NCBI RefSeq assembly: GCF_000703165.1
Contig: NZ_JNLQ01000001.1
Location: 1 to 64,000 of the forward strand
Origin: Butyrivibrio sp. AE3004
GTDB lineage: Bacteria > Bacillota > Clostridia > Lachnospirales > Lachnospiraceae
Direction: 5' to 3'
DNA length: 64,000 bases
A program made the translations under genes and the position numbers. A model generated the notes under the pieces. That model did no database searches and was not told where the DNA came from. It saw only the letters and a list, made by a program, of their open reading frames with translations. Shown here piece after piece: positions 29,501 to 38,124 of this stretch (position 1 is its first letter; every line of letters starts with the position of its first letter).

Positions 29501-29522
29501 AAAATGCAATCTTTTTCTTCAT
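26514..29522 (-). CDS. Large secreted protein: four Big_2 domains, caspase-like (clan CD) core, C-terminal jelly-roll
   Basis: A 1002-residue exported protein with GGAGGGG before ATG. After the signal peptide come four Ig-like group 2 (Big_2) repeats (about 35-370; each carries a TITAT or ITVAAT-type strand) and a beta-rich linker. A domain at about 600-830 then shows DLIIFSMHGS (His653) and KIVFSETCEF (Cys729). An HG dyad after a hydrophobic strand and a Cys after a second strand is the clan CD (gingipain/clostripain/caspase) pattern. The last 160 residues look like a beta-sandwich binding module. I infer an extracellular cysteine peptidase; this is not certain without a profile search. Confidence 0.7.
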   Translation of the reverse strand: MKKKIAFFLSLILVIVLTVTSVPIDASTVYAAKKSSSRISLNHSTYTLKKGKKLKLKATTNPKKKKVVYSSKNSKVATVNDKGVVVAKKKGKTTITAKIAGTKQTAKCTIIVGTPVSSVSTSTPLLTIKEGETSQITATISPSNASNKKLEYTSSNPNIASVDKNGVIRAASTGSSQITVAATDGSGKKANVNVIVVANETKVSSIAINPEEFLINKGEKATLSATVFPENATNKEITWSSSSTSIVSVSKTGEITGKRGGTATITATANDGSGISAKAKVTVKSLVKNINVKSETGSARMLVGTSAKLTAGIEPSDATDKSVAWKSLNSDVVSVSQDGTINAIKKGVAIITATAQDGSGVVGQISIIVKDYATNVTLEIPTQDLVAGISASNKATFYAHVDGFADSVKLYDSANNLVGTMVDDGKYQNSGDDMKGDAVYSFLKEYSNNEKGTFTYHAVAMVGNKAITSNNMNVTVLGTMSTEQKQQMSKTDTKLKSVADSFTDDKAKNADLVKSALETLKSEGNIKELGNYKAGDPIYPFTYTDGSLGGVALEPFSDDSNGSAPDRNLSNSGKLNSLMKEVPSSLKLRNSASTKSIKAGVFFGFANTSFRTGFYNTLKTDWTKLGVNYNQTKATVAALKQIDKYDLIIFSMHGSTYDGGPVLCTHESATNALDNTYYADMHNHRIARVLCKDSEEGTWDERYWVKPEFFTANYSSSALRNKIVFSETCEFMGKDGNVDNKMAKALTGIGAETVVGFHNTVLATYSRNLMKEFAEQMLVGKTTKEALTAAKNVYGANDGRKPAYPILTGKEDASFNISTDFINGSFEEQPQFNGWYREGDTRLLYSLDEIFPQDGSRMAIITTGVGSQSGNYDGTQGSYIKQDFIVPNNASTISFSYDCVSEEPMEYVNSKFDDKFAAYLLDSEGNVVKEIASETINSSTWLKLSDVDFEGGDSTAYHTGWKNASYNISAYRGKKVTIQFKVWDVGDSAYDTAGVIDNVVVK

Positions 29523-29774
29523 ACACTTATCCCCTCCTTTAATATTTTTTCCCCAAAAAACATCTACTCTATATCTTTACAGTAACGCAGAATGTTGTCA
29601 ATTGAGTAAAGTGTAGAAATCATGTACCGATAATTGGTTACAATGATGCTTTCTGCATTACACCATAGGATGAAAGTTAATTGTTTGCGATATAAATTTG
29701 AAAAAATAGTTAGGCTGTGCTAACATCATGTTCATAAATTTATTCTATATTATGAAAATATAAGGGGAGTTAGG

Positions 29775-30473
29775 ATGCAGCTGGAATTGCAGAATATAAA
29801 GAAATCATATGGCGAAGGAGGAAGCCGTATAGAAGTTCTAAAAGATATAAGTCTTGAAATAGAAAAGGGTGAGTTTGTGGTTCTGCTCGGACCATCCGGT
29901 TCAGGAAAATCCACACTGCTCAATATTATAGGCGGAATTGATACGGCTGATTCAGGAAAGATAATTATCAGGGGTAAGAGCATGTCAGAGATGGATGAAA
30001 AGGCTTTGACATCATACAGAAGGGAACACCTTGGATACATTTTTCAAATGTATAATCTTATACCGAATCTGACGGTAAGGGAAAATATCGAAGTTGGGGC
30101 ATATCTGTCCAAAAATCCATTAAATATAGATGAAATCATATCCGTCCTTGGACTTTCTGAGCATCAGAATAAGGTGCCAAGTCAGCTTTCGGGAGGACAG
30201 CAGCAAAGATGCGCCATTGGCAGGGCTATTGTTAAAAATCCGGATATTCTCCTTTGCGATGAGCCTACGGGGGCATTGGATTATAACACTTCAAAGGAAA
30301 TCCTGGCACTTATTGAAGAGGTCAATCAAAAATATGGAAATACAGTTGTCATGGTAACCCACAATGATGCCATCAAGAATATGGCGGATTTTGTTGTAAA
30401 ACTAAGGGATGGAGTGATAAGGAAAAGCTACAGGAACGAAGAAAAACAAACTGCAGCAGAGCTTGACTGGTAA
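29775..30473 (+). CDS. ABC transporter ATPase of the MacB/LolD type
   Basis: A 232-residue cytoplasmic ATPase: Walker A GPSGSGKST, Q-loop FQMYNLIPNLTV, signature QLSGGQQQR, Walker B ILLCDEPTGALD, H-loop VTHND. The sequence and length match the LolD/MacB/BceA branch. GGGG lies before the ATG. The partner FtsX-type permease starts 12 bases downstream, so they form one unit. No two-component genes are adjacent, which makes a Bce-type antibiotic sensor less likely. Confidence 0.92.
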   Translation: MQLELQNIKKSYGEGGSRIEVLKDISLEIEKGEFVVLLGPSGSGKSTLLNIIGGIDTADSGKIIIRGKSMSEMDEKALTSYRREHLGYIFQMYNLIPNLTVRENIEVGAYLSKNPLNIDEIISVLGLSEHQNKVPSQLSGGQQQRCAIGRAIVKNPDILLCDEPTGALDYNTSKEILALIEEVNQKYGNTVVMVTHNDAIKNMADFVVKLRDGVIRKSYRNEEKQTAAELDW

Positions 30474-30484
30474 GGGGCAGGGTT

Positions 30485-32806
30485 ATGAAGAATCCGTTAA
30501 ATAAGAGGCTCCTTAGGGAGCTTTCATGTGATATAGGAAAATACATAGTTATATTTATCCTTCTTGTTTTATCCATAGGATTTGTATCCGGCTTTTTGGT
30601 AGCCGGGGAGAGTATGATCAAGGCCTATAATGAGAGCTTTGAAAAATACAACATTGAGGATGGAAATTTCAGAACAGAAGAGGAGCTCACTGATGCACAG
30701 AAAAAATGGATTGAAAAAAAGGGTGTATCGGTCTATGACAATTTTTATGTCGAAAGAGAATTCGATAACGGCACAAAGCTCAGAATCTTTGCCGACAGAA
30801 AAGAGGCAGATAAAGTATGTTTGATGGAGGGAAGACTTCCCAAGGATTCCTATGAGATAGCTATAGACCGAATGTATGCGGATAATAACAAACTGAGTGT
30901 GGGTGATACGATTTGCTCTGACGAAAAGAGCTATAGTATTGTCGGACTTGTGGCGTTATCGGATTATAGCGCACTGTTTTACAGCAACAATGACATGATG
31001 TTTGATTCGTCTGCTTTTGGAGTGGCTATAGTATCACAAAAGCAGTTTTCGGAATATGAAGAGAGATCTGTTCATTATAATTATGCCTGGATATATGATG
31101 AAAAACCGGAGAATGAGGAAGAGGAGAAAAAAATCTCGGACGATCTCATGAGCGCAATGGCAAAAAAGGTCAGTCTGGAGAATTTTATTCCCAGATATCT
31201 TAATCAGTCCATTACGTTTACAGGCACCGATCTTGGGGGTGATAAGGCAATGGTGGAGGTTTTGCTATATATCATCATTATCATTATTGCTTTTGTATTC
31301 GGAGTGACCATTAATAATACGATTCATAAGGAAGCTACGGTAATCGGAACTTTGAGGGCTTCGGGATATACAATAAATGAGCTTATCAGGCACTATATGG
31401 CGATGCCACTCATAGTGACTATTATTGCTGCGATCATCGGGAATATCCTTGGGTATACCTGTTTTAAGGAGGCCTGCGTCTTAATGTACTATGGAAGCTA
31501 TTCACTTCCTACCTATGTTACTGTCTGGAGTGTGGAAGCTTTTTTGAAGACCACGGTAATCCCTATGATCATAATGATTGTGATCACTTACTTTATTCTA
31601 AGAAAAAAGCTGGCACTTGGACCGCTACAGCTTATCAAGCGCGATCTTTCCGGAAAAAAGCAAAAGTCAGCTGTTCCTTTAGACAAAAGGATCAGATTTC
31701 TCGACCGATTCAGGATTCGCATACTGATTCAGAATAAGAGCAGTTACCTGATACTTTTTGCGGGATTATTGTTTGCTAATATGCTTTTATTCTTTGGAAT
31801 GATGCTTCCGCCGATCCTTGTTCATTATCAGGGAATTGTAACGGATACAATGCTTGCAAAGCATATTTATATGCTGCAGATCCCTGCAGGTGCCATAGAT
31901 GAGGATGATGAGCTTTCATCAGCTTTTTCATATGTCCTTCTACTTAACAAAATATGTACCAATAACCGGTCAGCTGAAAAGTTTTCCGCATACAGCTTAA
32001 AGACCACCGGGGAAGGCGGTACGAGAGTAGAAGATGTCGTTTTATACGGGGTAAAGGACGATAGCAGATATATCAATGCTAAATTCGATGAAAAGACTGT
32101 TCTGGTTTCGTCGGCATATGCAGATAAATATGATCTTAAGGAAGGAAATGTCATAACACTTAAAGAGCCTTATGAGGATAAATATTATGGTTTTAAGGTG
32201 ACGGGGGTTTATGATTACGACGGCGGAATTGCAGTATTTATGGGACTTAAGCACCTAAATGAGGTCATGGGGCTTGATGAGGAGTTTTTCTCCGGATATT
32301 TTTCTGATACGGAAATAACTGATATTGACAGCAAATATATCGGAACTACAGTAGATGAAGAATCCCTTACAAGGGTTTCCAGGCAGCTTATGATCTCCAT
32401 GGGAAATCTTATGTACATGATTGATGGTTTTTCAGTGATCATGTTTATTGTACTGATATATCTTCTGTCTAAACTGATAATTGAGAGAAATGTCCAATCA
32501 ATTTCAATGTCAAAGATTTTGGGGTATTCCAAAAAAGAGATAGCGGGACTTTATATAGTTCCCACTGCGATAGTGGTAGTTGCATCGCTCCTTATTTCAT
32601 ATCCCATTTTGTCGTATGTGATGGTTTGGATTTTCAGGGTTATGCTAAAGCGGATGATGAGCGGGTGGATGATCATATGGCTTGATCCGTCGGTTTATGT
32701 GAAAATGTTTCTTATGGGCATAATAACTTATGCATTTGTAGCGGTGCTCGAGTACAGGAGGATAGGACGTATCCCTATGAGTGAAGCACTAAAGAACGTG
32801 GAATGA
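30485..32806 (+). CDS. FtsX/MacB-type ABC permease
   Basis: A 773-residue permease. A membrane span lies at about 18-42, then a large extracytoplasmic domain (about 45-255), three spans (about 258-375, the first FtsX domain), a central span near 420, a second outside domain, and three C-terminal spans (second FtsX domain). The start follows the ATPase gene closely, with GGGGCAGGG upstream. Pairs like this export lipoproteins, peptides or drugs, or act mechanically on the wall. The substrate is unknown. A strong terminator follows. Confidence 0.88.
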   Translation: MKNPLNKRLLRELSCDIGKYIVIFILLVLSIGFVSGFLVAGESMIKAYNESFEKYNIEDGNFRTEEELTDAQKKWIEKKGVSVYDNFYVEREFDNGTKLRIFADRKEADKVCLMEGRLPKDSYEIAIDRMYADNNKLSVGDTICSDEKSYSIVGLVALSDYSALFYSNNDMMFDSSAFGVAIVSQKQFSEYEERSVHYNYAWIYDEKPENEEEEKKISDDLMSAMAKKVSLENFIPRYLNQSITFTGTDLGGDKAMVEVLLYIIIIIIAFVFGVTINNTIHKEATVIGTLRASGYTINELIRHYMAMPLIVTIIAAIIGNILGYTCFKEACVLMYYGSYSLPTYVTVWSVEAFLKTTVIPMIIMIVITYFILRKKLALGPLQLIKRDLSGKKQKSAVPLDKRIRFLDRFRIRILIQNKSSYLILFAGLLFANMLLFFGMMLPPILVHYQGIVTDTMLAKHIYMLQIPAGAIDEDDELSSAFSYVLLLNKICTNNRSAEKFSAYSLKTTGEGGTRVEDVVLYGVKDDSRYINAKFDEKTVLVSSAYADKYDLKEGNVITLKEPYEDKYYGFKVTGVYDYDGGIAVFMGLKHLNEVMGLDEEFFSGYFSDTEITDIDSKYIGTTVDEESLTRVSRQLMISMGNLMYMIDGFSVIMFIVLIYLLSKLIIERNVQSISMSKILGYSKKEIAGLYIVPTAIVVVASLLISYPILSYVMVWIFRVMLKRMMSGWMIIWLDPSVYVKMFLMGIITYAFVAVLEYRRIGRIPMSEALKNVE

Positions 32807-32813
32807 ATAAAGC

Positions 32814-32851
32814 AACGCCATTCTTATTTATCGGGAAATAAGAATGGCGTT
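32814..32851. terminator. Bidirectional terminator
   Basis: AACGCCATTCTTATTT (32814-32829) and AAATAAGAATGGCGTT (32836-32851) form a 16-bp perfect stem between convergent genes. T-runs on either side are weak. Confidence 0.75.
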
Positions 32852-32865
32852 ATTACTTAGCTTTG

Positions 32866-33267
32866 TCATTCATCGTCCATACTGATATTATCGCTGCCTT
32901 CATAGACATCTTTTATGCGGATAAGCTTCCGGATATCTTCCGGAAAATCAGAAAGCAGAACTTCGGACATGGAATCCACATCATGTGCTATTCCGCCATA
33001 AATGTAAGGCCTTTCCATATCGTCTTCAGAAAGAATTTCCGGCGTCTGTTCGAAGGTTATTCCCTTGACAATGCAGTTATATGAACCCTCAAGTATGAGA
33101 ATGTTGTCCTCTTCGTCGATCTCAGAGAATGTAATTTCAGGATCCAGAATCTCTCTATTTTTGGTTATGCTTTCAAGGATTTTGTTCTCAATATATTCTC
33201 GGAGCTGTGAAATATCTACATCAATAGAAAAATCCTGTATGAGCTTACCGTGATATCTTGCTCCCAT
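32866..33267 (-). CDS. Hypothetical acidic protein
   Basis: A 133-residue soluble acidic protein with GAGGAGG eight bases before its ATG, which argues that it is a real gene. It lacks signal peptide, membrane span or known motif. The N-terminal half is helical (LREYIENKILESI) and the middle is beta-like (DNILILEGSYNCIVKGI). It has its own intergenic space on both sides. I do not recognise the family. Confidence 0.65.
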   Translation of the reverse strand: MGARYHGKLIQDFSIDVDISQLREYIENKILESITKNREILDPEITFSEIDEEDNILILEGSYNCIVKGITFEQTPEILSEDDMERPYIYGGIAHDVDSMSEVLLSDFPEDIRKLIRIKDVYEGSDNISMDDE

Positions 33268-33404
33268 AGACTATGCCTCCTCATCTAAAAGCACATGTTT
33301 GCCAGTGACTAAATGTGACCGGATGTTCTTATAAATGATTATACAGTTGAAGAACCGCAAATAGTGCGGGTTTAGGGAAATTTAATAGATTTTTGAAGAA
33401 TTGT

Positions 33405-33449
33405 AAAAAACCGACCGATCTATTATGAAAATAGATCAGTCGGCTTTTT
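33405..33449. terminator. Bidirectional terminator after hup
   Basis: CCGACCGATCTATT (33411-33424) pairs with AATAGATCAGTCGG (33430-33443) with one mismatch. A T6 run follows on the minus side (end of hup) and T5 on the plus side. Confidence 0.85.
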
Positions 33450-33484
33450 CTTAGTGATAAAACAATCCTGTTTACTAAAAAATA

Positions 33485-33760
33485 TTAGTTGTTTACAAGA
33501 TCCTTAAGAGCTTTACCAGCCTTGAACTTGGGAGCTACAGAAGCGGGAATCTTAATCTCTTCACCGGTCTGAGGGTTCTTACCTGTTCTAGCTGCTCTCT
33601 TTGTGGTCTCAAATGTACCGAAGCCTACAAGCTGAACCTTATCTTTCTTCTTAAGCTGTTTTGATACAACGTCTGTAAAAGCCTTAAGTGCCTTTTCAGT
33701 GTCCTTTTTGCTAAGGCCTGTTTCTTTTGCCATAGCTTCAACAAGTTCTGTCTTATTCAT
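33485..33760 (-). CDS. hup: HU family DNA-binding protein
   Basis: A 91-residue nucleoid protein of normal HU length. MNKTELVEAMAKETGLSKKD at the start and VGFGTFETTKRAARTGKNPQ in the arm region are diagnostic; the Pro in the arm that intercalates into DNA is present. An ATG at 33769 is in frame, but it abuts the GGAGG, whereas ATG 33760 is about ten bases from it and gives the standard N-terminus. Single gene with its own promoter and terminator. Confidence 0.96.
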   Translation of the reverse strand: MNKTELVEAMAKETGLSKKDTEKALKAFTDVVSKQLKKKDKVQLVGFGTFETTKRAARTGKNPQTGEEIKIPASVAPKFKAGKALKDLVNN

Positions 33761-33814
33761 ACCTTTCATACCTCCATAAGAATGTGAGTCGGGGCTTAAT
33801 GCCCATCACGTCCC

Positions 33815-33843
33815 ATTTTACCTCTTTTTCGCTGATTTGTGAA
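33815..33843 (-). promoter_or_regulatory. Putative sigma-A promoter of hup
   Basis: Read on the minus strand, TTCACA (33843-33838) and TAAAAT (33820-33815) are 17 bases apart, about 55 bases before the hup start. Confidence 0.45.
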
Positions 33844-34002
33844 TAAGTTTCCTTGATTTTATGCGCTTTTTGATACATTATGCCCTTATGAGTGTGGATT
33901 GTCCGTGTTATTGTAAAAAGAAACTCTTTGATTTACACTTTAAGAAAGGTAACTATCAAACTTCAAAAAATAATGATTCGATCATTTAGGAGAGGGGCCC
34001 AA

Positions 34003-34965
34003 ATGAAGAAGAAAACATTATCTTTATTTTTGATGTCTACTATGGTATTCTGCCTTGCTTTCGGCTTTGGCAAAAAGGAAAACGATAAAATCGGAAATCC
34101 CGCAAGCGAAATAAGTGCGTATGCGGATTTTCTATCTGATTACATGAAACATCCGGTGATCTCTGCCAAGATTGCAGATGAATGGGATGAGGACGATAAG
34201 CCGGAAAATTCTCAAGATGTTTTTTTCACTTTGATATATGTTGATGATGACGATATCCCTGAGCTTGCATTATCCAATGGAAGTTGTCCATGGAATCCCG
34301 TACATCTATTTACATACGCAGACGGTTCGGTTAAGGAGATGGGTGAATACTCAATGTATGGGAAAATGTACTACTCTCCGAAAAAAGGATACATACTTCC
34401 GATGTATTATTTTCCTCCTGGAAATGCGGAGATAAACATTTACGGAAGTGAAAAGACAATTTATTACGATATTGACAGGATTGTAAACAGTTTTCTACCT
34501 GTGGCAGATTATAACTGCAGTTCACTGTCCTCAGTAAGGGACATCACCGGGGAACTTGAGCGTATGAAGAAAGTAGCTCCCACAGGAATCACGCCTCTCG
34601 GAGCACCTATTGTGGATGACTCATATCTTACGGAAGGCGAAGTTTTGTTTAAAGGTAAACACGCCGATCAGATTCCCGGTATATGGTATCTTAGTACTGA
34701 TGATGATTATGACATTACCTGGATTGAATTTGACAACAACGGGACATTTACTGCTCACGGCAACGTTGAGGGAGACGTTATTTCCGGATATATCAGTTAT
34801 GAACAGGAATCACCGCTTCTTGAAGATGGTGGTATATATTACCTGTTTTACCCTGACGGTACACGGTATGATGGCTTTGAGATTGGGCCTGTTGAAGATT
34901 ACGGGTATATGATGAACTTTTTTGGAAGAGTGTATTATAAACATCCTTTTTTTGATGCCAAGTAG
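34003..34965 (+). CDS. Secreted hypothetical protein
   Basis: A 320-residue exported protein. The start at 34003 has AGGAGAGGGG upstream; the frame extends 37 codons further but without a ribosome site. The signal region ends CLAFGFGKKEND, a lipobox-like position where the expected Cys is Phe. The first domain has VDDDDIPELALSNG, similar to acidic loops in calcium-binding or FG-GAP-like repeats. The second (about 225-320) has GIWYLSTDDDYDITWIEFD and repeats a DG-rich beta pattern. No catalytic residues are evident. It is not linked to a neighbour. Confidence 0.65.
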   Translation: MKKKTLSLFLMSTMVFCLAFGFGKKENDKIGNPASEISAYADFLSDYMKHPVISAKIADEWDEDDKPENSQDVFFTLIYVDDDDIPELALSNGSCPWNPVHLFTYADGSVKEMGEYSMYGKMYYSPKKGYILPMYYFPPGNAEINIYGSEKTIYYDIDRIVNSFLPVADYNCSSLSSVRDITGELERMKKVAPTGITPLGAPIVDDSYLTEGEVLFKGKHADQIPGIWYLSTDDDYDITWIEFDNNGTFTAHGNVEGDVISGYISYEQESPLLEDGGIYYLFYPDGTRYDGFEIGPVEDYGYMMNFFGRVYYKHPFFDAK

Positions 34966-34980
34966 CAGGTTTTGCAATGA

Positions 34981-35163
34981 TTAAACAACTTCTTTCAATT
35001 CTGCCTGCGGTTTTTTGTCAGAATCCTGCAGGTTTTTCTTTTTGATAAATACTATTGCAGCAATATACAATCCATATAATACGATAACCGAAATAGGGCC
35101 GGATATATCAACCTGAGATTTAATGCTCTCATAACCAATGCCATTCATGATAAAAAGTGACAT
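34981..35163 (-). CDS. Small single-span membrane protein, possibly frameshifted
   Basis: A 60-codon ORF with one membrane segment (PISVIVLYGLYIAAIVFI) and a charged tail. AAAGG lies before ATG 35163. Just upstream on the same strand another reading frame begins at ATG 35220 after GAGGGTGG (MKISNVFDRMSEVNSKGY) and ends in this ORF. Loss of one base in the TATATA at the junction would join them into one ~78-residue protein. It is either two coupled short ORFs or one broken gene. Family unknown. Confidence 0.4.
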   Translation of the reverse strand: MSLFIMNGIGYESIKSQVDISGPISVIVLYGLYIAAIVFIKKKNLQDSDKKPQAELKEVV

Positions 35164-35454
35164 ATATAGCCTTTAGAATTCACCTCTGACATTCGATCAA
35201 AAACATTTGAAATTTTCATAATTCCACCCTCACAACTTTAATATAATACCGATAACATATTGATATCTTTTAGATTTTAGTATATTAAATTATGTCCAAC
35301 ATATATGTTAAAACAATGTATTTTATTTGCTTGGAAAAAGGGCAAAAAATTAGCAAGTATATACTTTAAAACATGAGTAAAAATATGTTATGTTCTTGAA
35401 AGAGTATATGAAGTGAATTTTGATAGTATGAGCTGATTTCGTATTGGAGGTAAC

Positions 35455-36306
35455 ATGAGCAAACAAGGAGTAGAACACAAAAACAAACCACGGAAGAAGC
35501 ATGTTCTTAGTATACTGTTAATAATAATAGTCTTGGTCGTAAGTACAGCATGGTTTGAGCAACCTGTTACAGAGCATATTAAAGTAAGCGGTGAAGGAAA
35601 GCTTAATTCACCTATACGTATTGCACTTATTACAGATCTTCATTCCTGCTATTATGGAAAGAATCAGTCTCAGCTTATAAAAATGATAGATGATGAAAAT
35701 GCGGACTTGATCCTTTTAGCAGGGGATATTTTTGATGATAGATTAAGTGAGACTAATACAAAGCTTTTTATTGAGGGAATCTGCGATAGATATCCCTGCT
35801 ATTATGTAACCGGGAATCATGAATTATGGAGCGGAAAACAGGACGAAATTAAAGAATACCTGGCTGAAAATAATGTTATTCCGGAAGACGGTACTTATTC
35901 TGTTCTGGAAGTAAATGGTAATACGATTGTGATTGCCGGTGTTGATGATCCAACATATATGACAATGGACGAATGGTCACACCAATTTGAAGAAGCATAT
36001 TGTGAGGAATATGCGGATAACTACAAGATTCTGATGTCCCATAGACCTGAAATGGGAGACGTATACGCACGCTATGATTATGATCTCGTTGTATGCGGTC
36101 ATGCACATGGCGGACAATGGAGGATTCCTTTTACCGGATATGGGGTTGCTTCGCCAAACCAGGGACTTCTTCCTAAATATGTTGATGGCTTATATAAACT
36201 TTCAAATGGAACAGATATGGTCGTAAGCAGAGGCTTGTGCCGAGAAAGAATGCCATATCCAAGATTTTTCAATCATCCGGAGGTTGTGATTATAGACGTA
36301 GAGTAG
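35455..36306 (+). CDS. Membrane-anchored metallophosphoesterase (YkuE-like)
   Basis: A 283-residue protein with a basic N-terminus and one membrane span (LSILLIIIVLVVSTAWF), placing the catalytic domain outside. All calcineurin-like metal motifs are visible: LITDLHS, LAGDIFDD, TGNHE, MSHRP and CGHAHGGQW. This fits the YkuE/LpxH-like phosphodiesterase group. GGAGGTAAC precedes the ATG. The long AT-rich stretch before it (35221-35454) shows no other gene. Confidence 0.9.
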   Translation: MSKQGVEHKNKPRKKHVLSILLIIIVLVVSTAWFEQPVTEHIKVSGEGKLNSPIRIALITDLHSCYYGKNQSQLIKMIDDENADLILLAGDIFDDRLSETNTKLFIEGICDRYPCYYVTGNHELWSGKQDEIKEYLAENNVIPEDGTYSVLEVNGNTIVIAGVDDPTYMTMDEWSHQFEEAYCEEYADNYKILMSHRPEMGDVYARYDYDLVVCGHAHGGQWRIPFTGYGVASPNQGLLPKYVDGLYKLSNGTDMVVSRGLCRERMPYPRFFNHPEVVIIDVE

Positions 36307-36393
36307 AGAGCAGAGTGACAAGGAGTTATTGAGAATAGTATAATTATTTGTATAATTACAAAGATTTGGATAGAGCGAAGGAGCTTTACATAT

Positions 36394-38067
36394 ATGGACT
36401 TTAAAGTTGGTGTTGGTAAGTCTGATTTCAGAGATATGAGAGAAGCAGGCAATTATTATGTTGATAAGACTGAGATGCTGTATGAGCTAGTGCATGATAC
36501 GGATAATGCAGTCAGCCTATTTACCAGACCGAGGCGCTTTGGAAAAACTCTGATGATGAGCATGATGGAGAATTTCTTTAGTGTAAGGAAAGACAGTAGG
36601 GAAATCTTTGATGGTCTGTCGATTATGGGACACAATGATTTCTGTGAAAAATGGATGAATAAGTATCCGGTTCTTTTTGTGTCTTTTAAGGATGCTGAAG
36701 CAGACAACTTTGAAGATGCGTATGGTATGCTTAAGACGCAGCTGTCTGAAGTATGCAAGAATATCGCTGATATCATGGAAAATAAAGTGATAAATGATGC
36801 TGACAGACAGATTTTTCGTAGACTAATGGAAAATGATGCAAGCACATCGGAGGTGAAGTTCTCTTTAAAGACCTTGATGAGAATGTTAAATGCAGTCTAT
36901 GGGAAAAGGGTCATCCTTCTTATCGATGAATATGATGTTCCGCTTGCGAAAGCAAGCGAAAAGGATACTTCAGAAAATGGCTACTATGGGAAAATGCTGA
37001 ATGTGATCAAGGGCATTATGAGTACTGCGCTAAAAGACAACGAATTTCTTCAATTTGCGGTTATTACAGGGTGCCTTCGTATTGCGAAGGAGAGCATTTT
37101 TACAGGTACTAACAAGTTTGCATCATACTCAGTTCTTGACGATGGATTTTCAAAGTATTTCGGATTCCTTGATGAGGAAGTTGATGCTATGCTTGAGACT
37201 GCAGGAAGACAGGATAGAAAAGATATAATCAAGCAATGGTACAACGGATATACATTTGGAAGAAGTTATCTGTATTGTCCCTGGGATGTGATCAATTATC
37301 TTTCTGAACTGAGAAAGGATGAGATCCTTCTACCAAAGAATTACTGGAAGAATACAAGTCACAATGGCATACTGCTTACCTTTGTAAAGAGAACTGATTT
37401 TGATGTATCCGACAAGTTTGAGACTCTGTTAAATGGAGGAACCGTATCCGCAACCATAACTGATCAGCTTACATATGATACATTGCACTCTTCTGAAGAC
37501 AACCTCTGGAGTGTTCTTCTTATGACAGGATATATAACAAAAGCAGATAAAAGCGAAAGTGGAAATGCAGTATTCTTAAAGATTCCCAATAAGGAGATTT
37601 CATCCATATTTGAAGATACAGTTGTAAAATTCTTTGAAGAAACTGCAGATACCGAAACAATTACATCACTTATAAATGCGTTTTGGCAAAGTGATGAAGC
37701 TAGAGCTACTAAGCTTATATCTGACCTTTTGTGGAATACAATCAGTTATAATGATTATCATGAGGATTATTATCATGCGTTTCTTGCCGGTATTTTTGTT
37801 GGTCGTGGATATAGCGTTGAATCTAATAAGGAAAAGGGTCTTGGAAGACCGGATATCTATCTTAAAGATAAAAAGAATCGCAGGGCCATCATAATAGAAG
37901 CAAAAAAATCCGGGAGCGAAGCTGATCTTGATAAGGACTGCGATGAAGCAATTAAGCAGATTATAGATAAGAAGTATGCAGAGGGATTATACGGATATGA
38001 ACAGATATTCTGCTATGGAGTTGCATTTTTTCAGAAACAGGCAAAAGTGAGGAAGATGAATATATAG
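36394..38067 (+). CDS. AAA-ATPase-like protein with PD-(D/E)XK nuclease tail
   Basis: A 557-residue protein of the AAA-ATPase-like/DUF1703 pair (Pfam AAA-ATPase_like and PDDEXK_9), greatly expanded in Lachnospiraceae and Bacteroidetes. VGKSDFRDMREAGNYYVDKT starts the first domain, the P-loop is RPRRFGKT near residue 48, Walker B is ILLIDEYD near 178. The C-terminal nuclease-like core has GRPDIYL and AIIIEAKKS (D and ExK) near 490-510. AAGGAG precedes ATG. Complete and apparently functional, unlike the fragments at 39908 and 42335. Biological role unknown; defence or mobile-element functions are often suggested. Confidence 0.88.
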   Translation: MDFKVGVGKSDFRDMREAGNYYVDKTEMLYELVHDTDNAVSLFTRPRRFGKTLMMSMMENFFSVRKDSREIFDGLSIMGHNDFCEKWMNKYPVLFVSFKDAEADNFEDAYGMLKTQLSEVCKNIADIMENKVINDADRQIFRRLMENDASTSEVKFSLKTLMRMLNAVYGKRVILLIDEYDVPLAKASEKDTSENGYYGKMLNVIKGIMSTALKDNEFLQFAVITGCLRIAKESIFTGTNKFASYSVLDDGFSKYFGFLDEEVDAMLETAGRQDRKDIIKQWYNGYTFGRSYLYCPWDVINYLSELRKDEILLPKNYWKNTSHNGILLTFVKRTDFDVSDKFETLLNGGTVSATITDQLTYDTLHSSEDNLWSVLLMTGYITKADKSESGNAVFLKIPNKEISSIFEDTVVKFFEETADTETITSLINAFWQSDEARATKLISDLLWNTISYNDYHEDYYHAFLAGIFVGRGYSVESNKEKGLGRPDIYLKDKKNRRAIIIEAKKSGSEADLDKDCDEAIKQIIDKKYAEGLYGYEQIFCYGVAFFQKQAKVRKMNI

Positions 38068-38124
38068 GTTAATAAGTATGTGAGTAACAAGGAATCAGTT
38101 AACAATAATTCAGGAGGTAGGAAA

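Noticed and set aside
29775..32806. ABC/FtsX pair as a Bce-type antibiotic-sensing module
   Set aside because: The permease has two large outside domains rather than the single one typical of BceB, and no histidine kinase or response regulator is adjacent.
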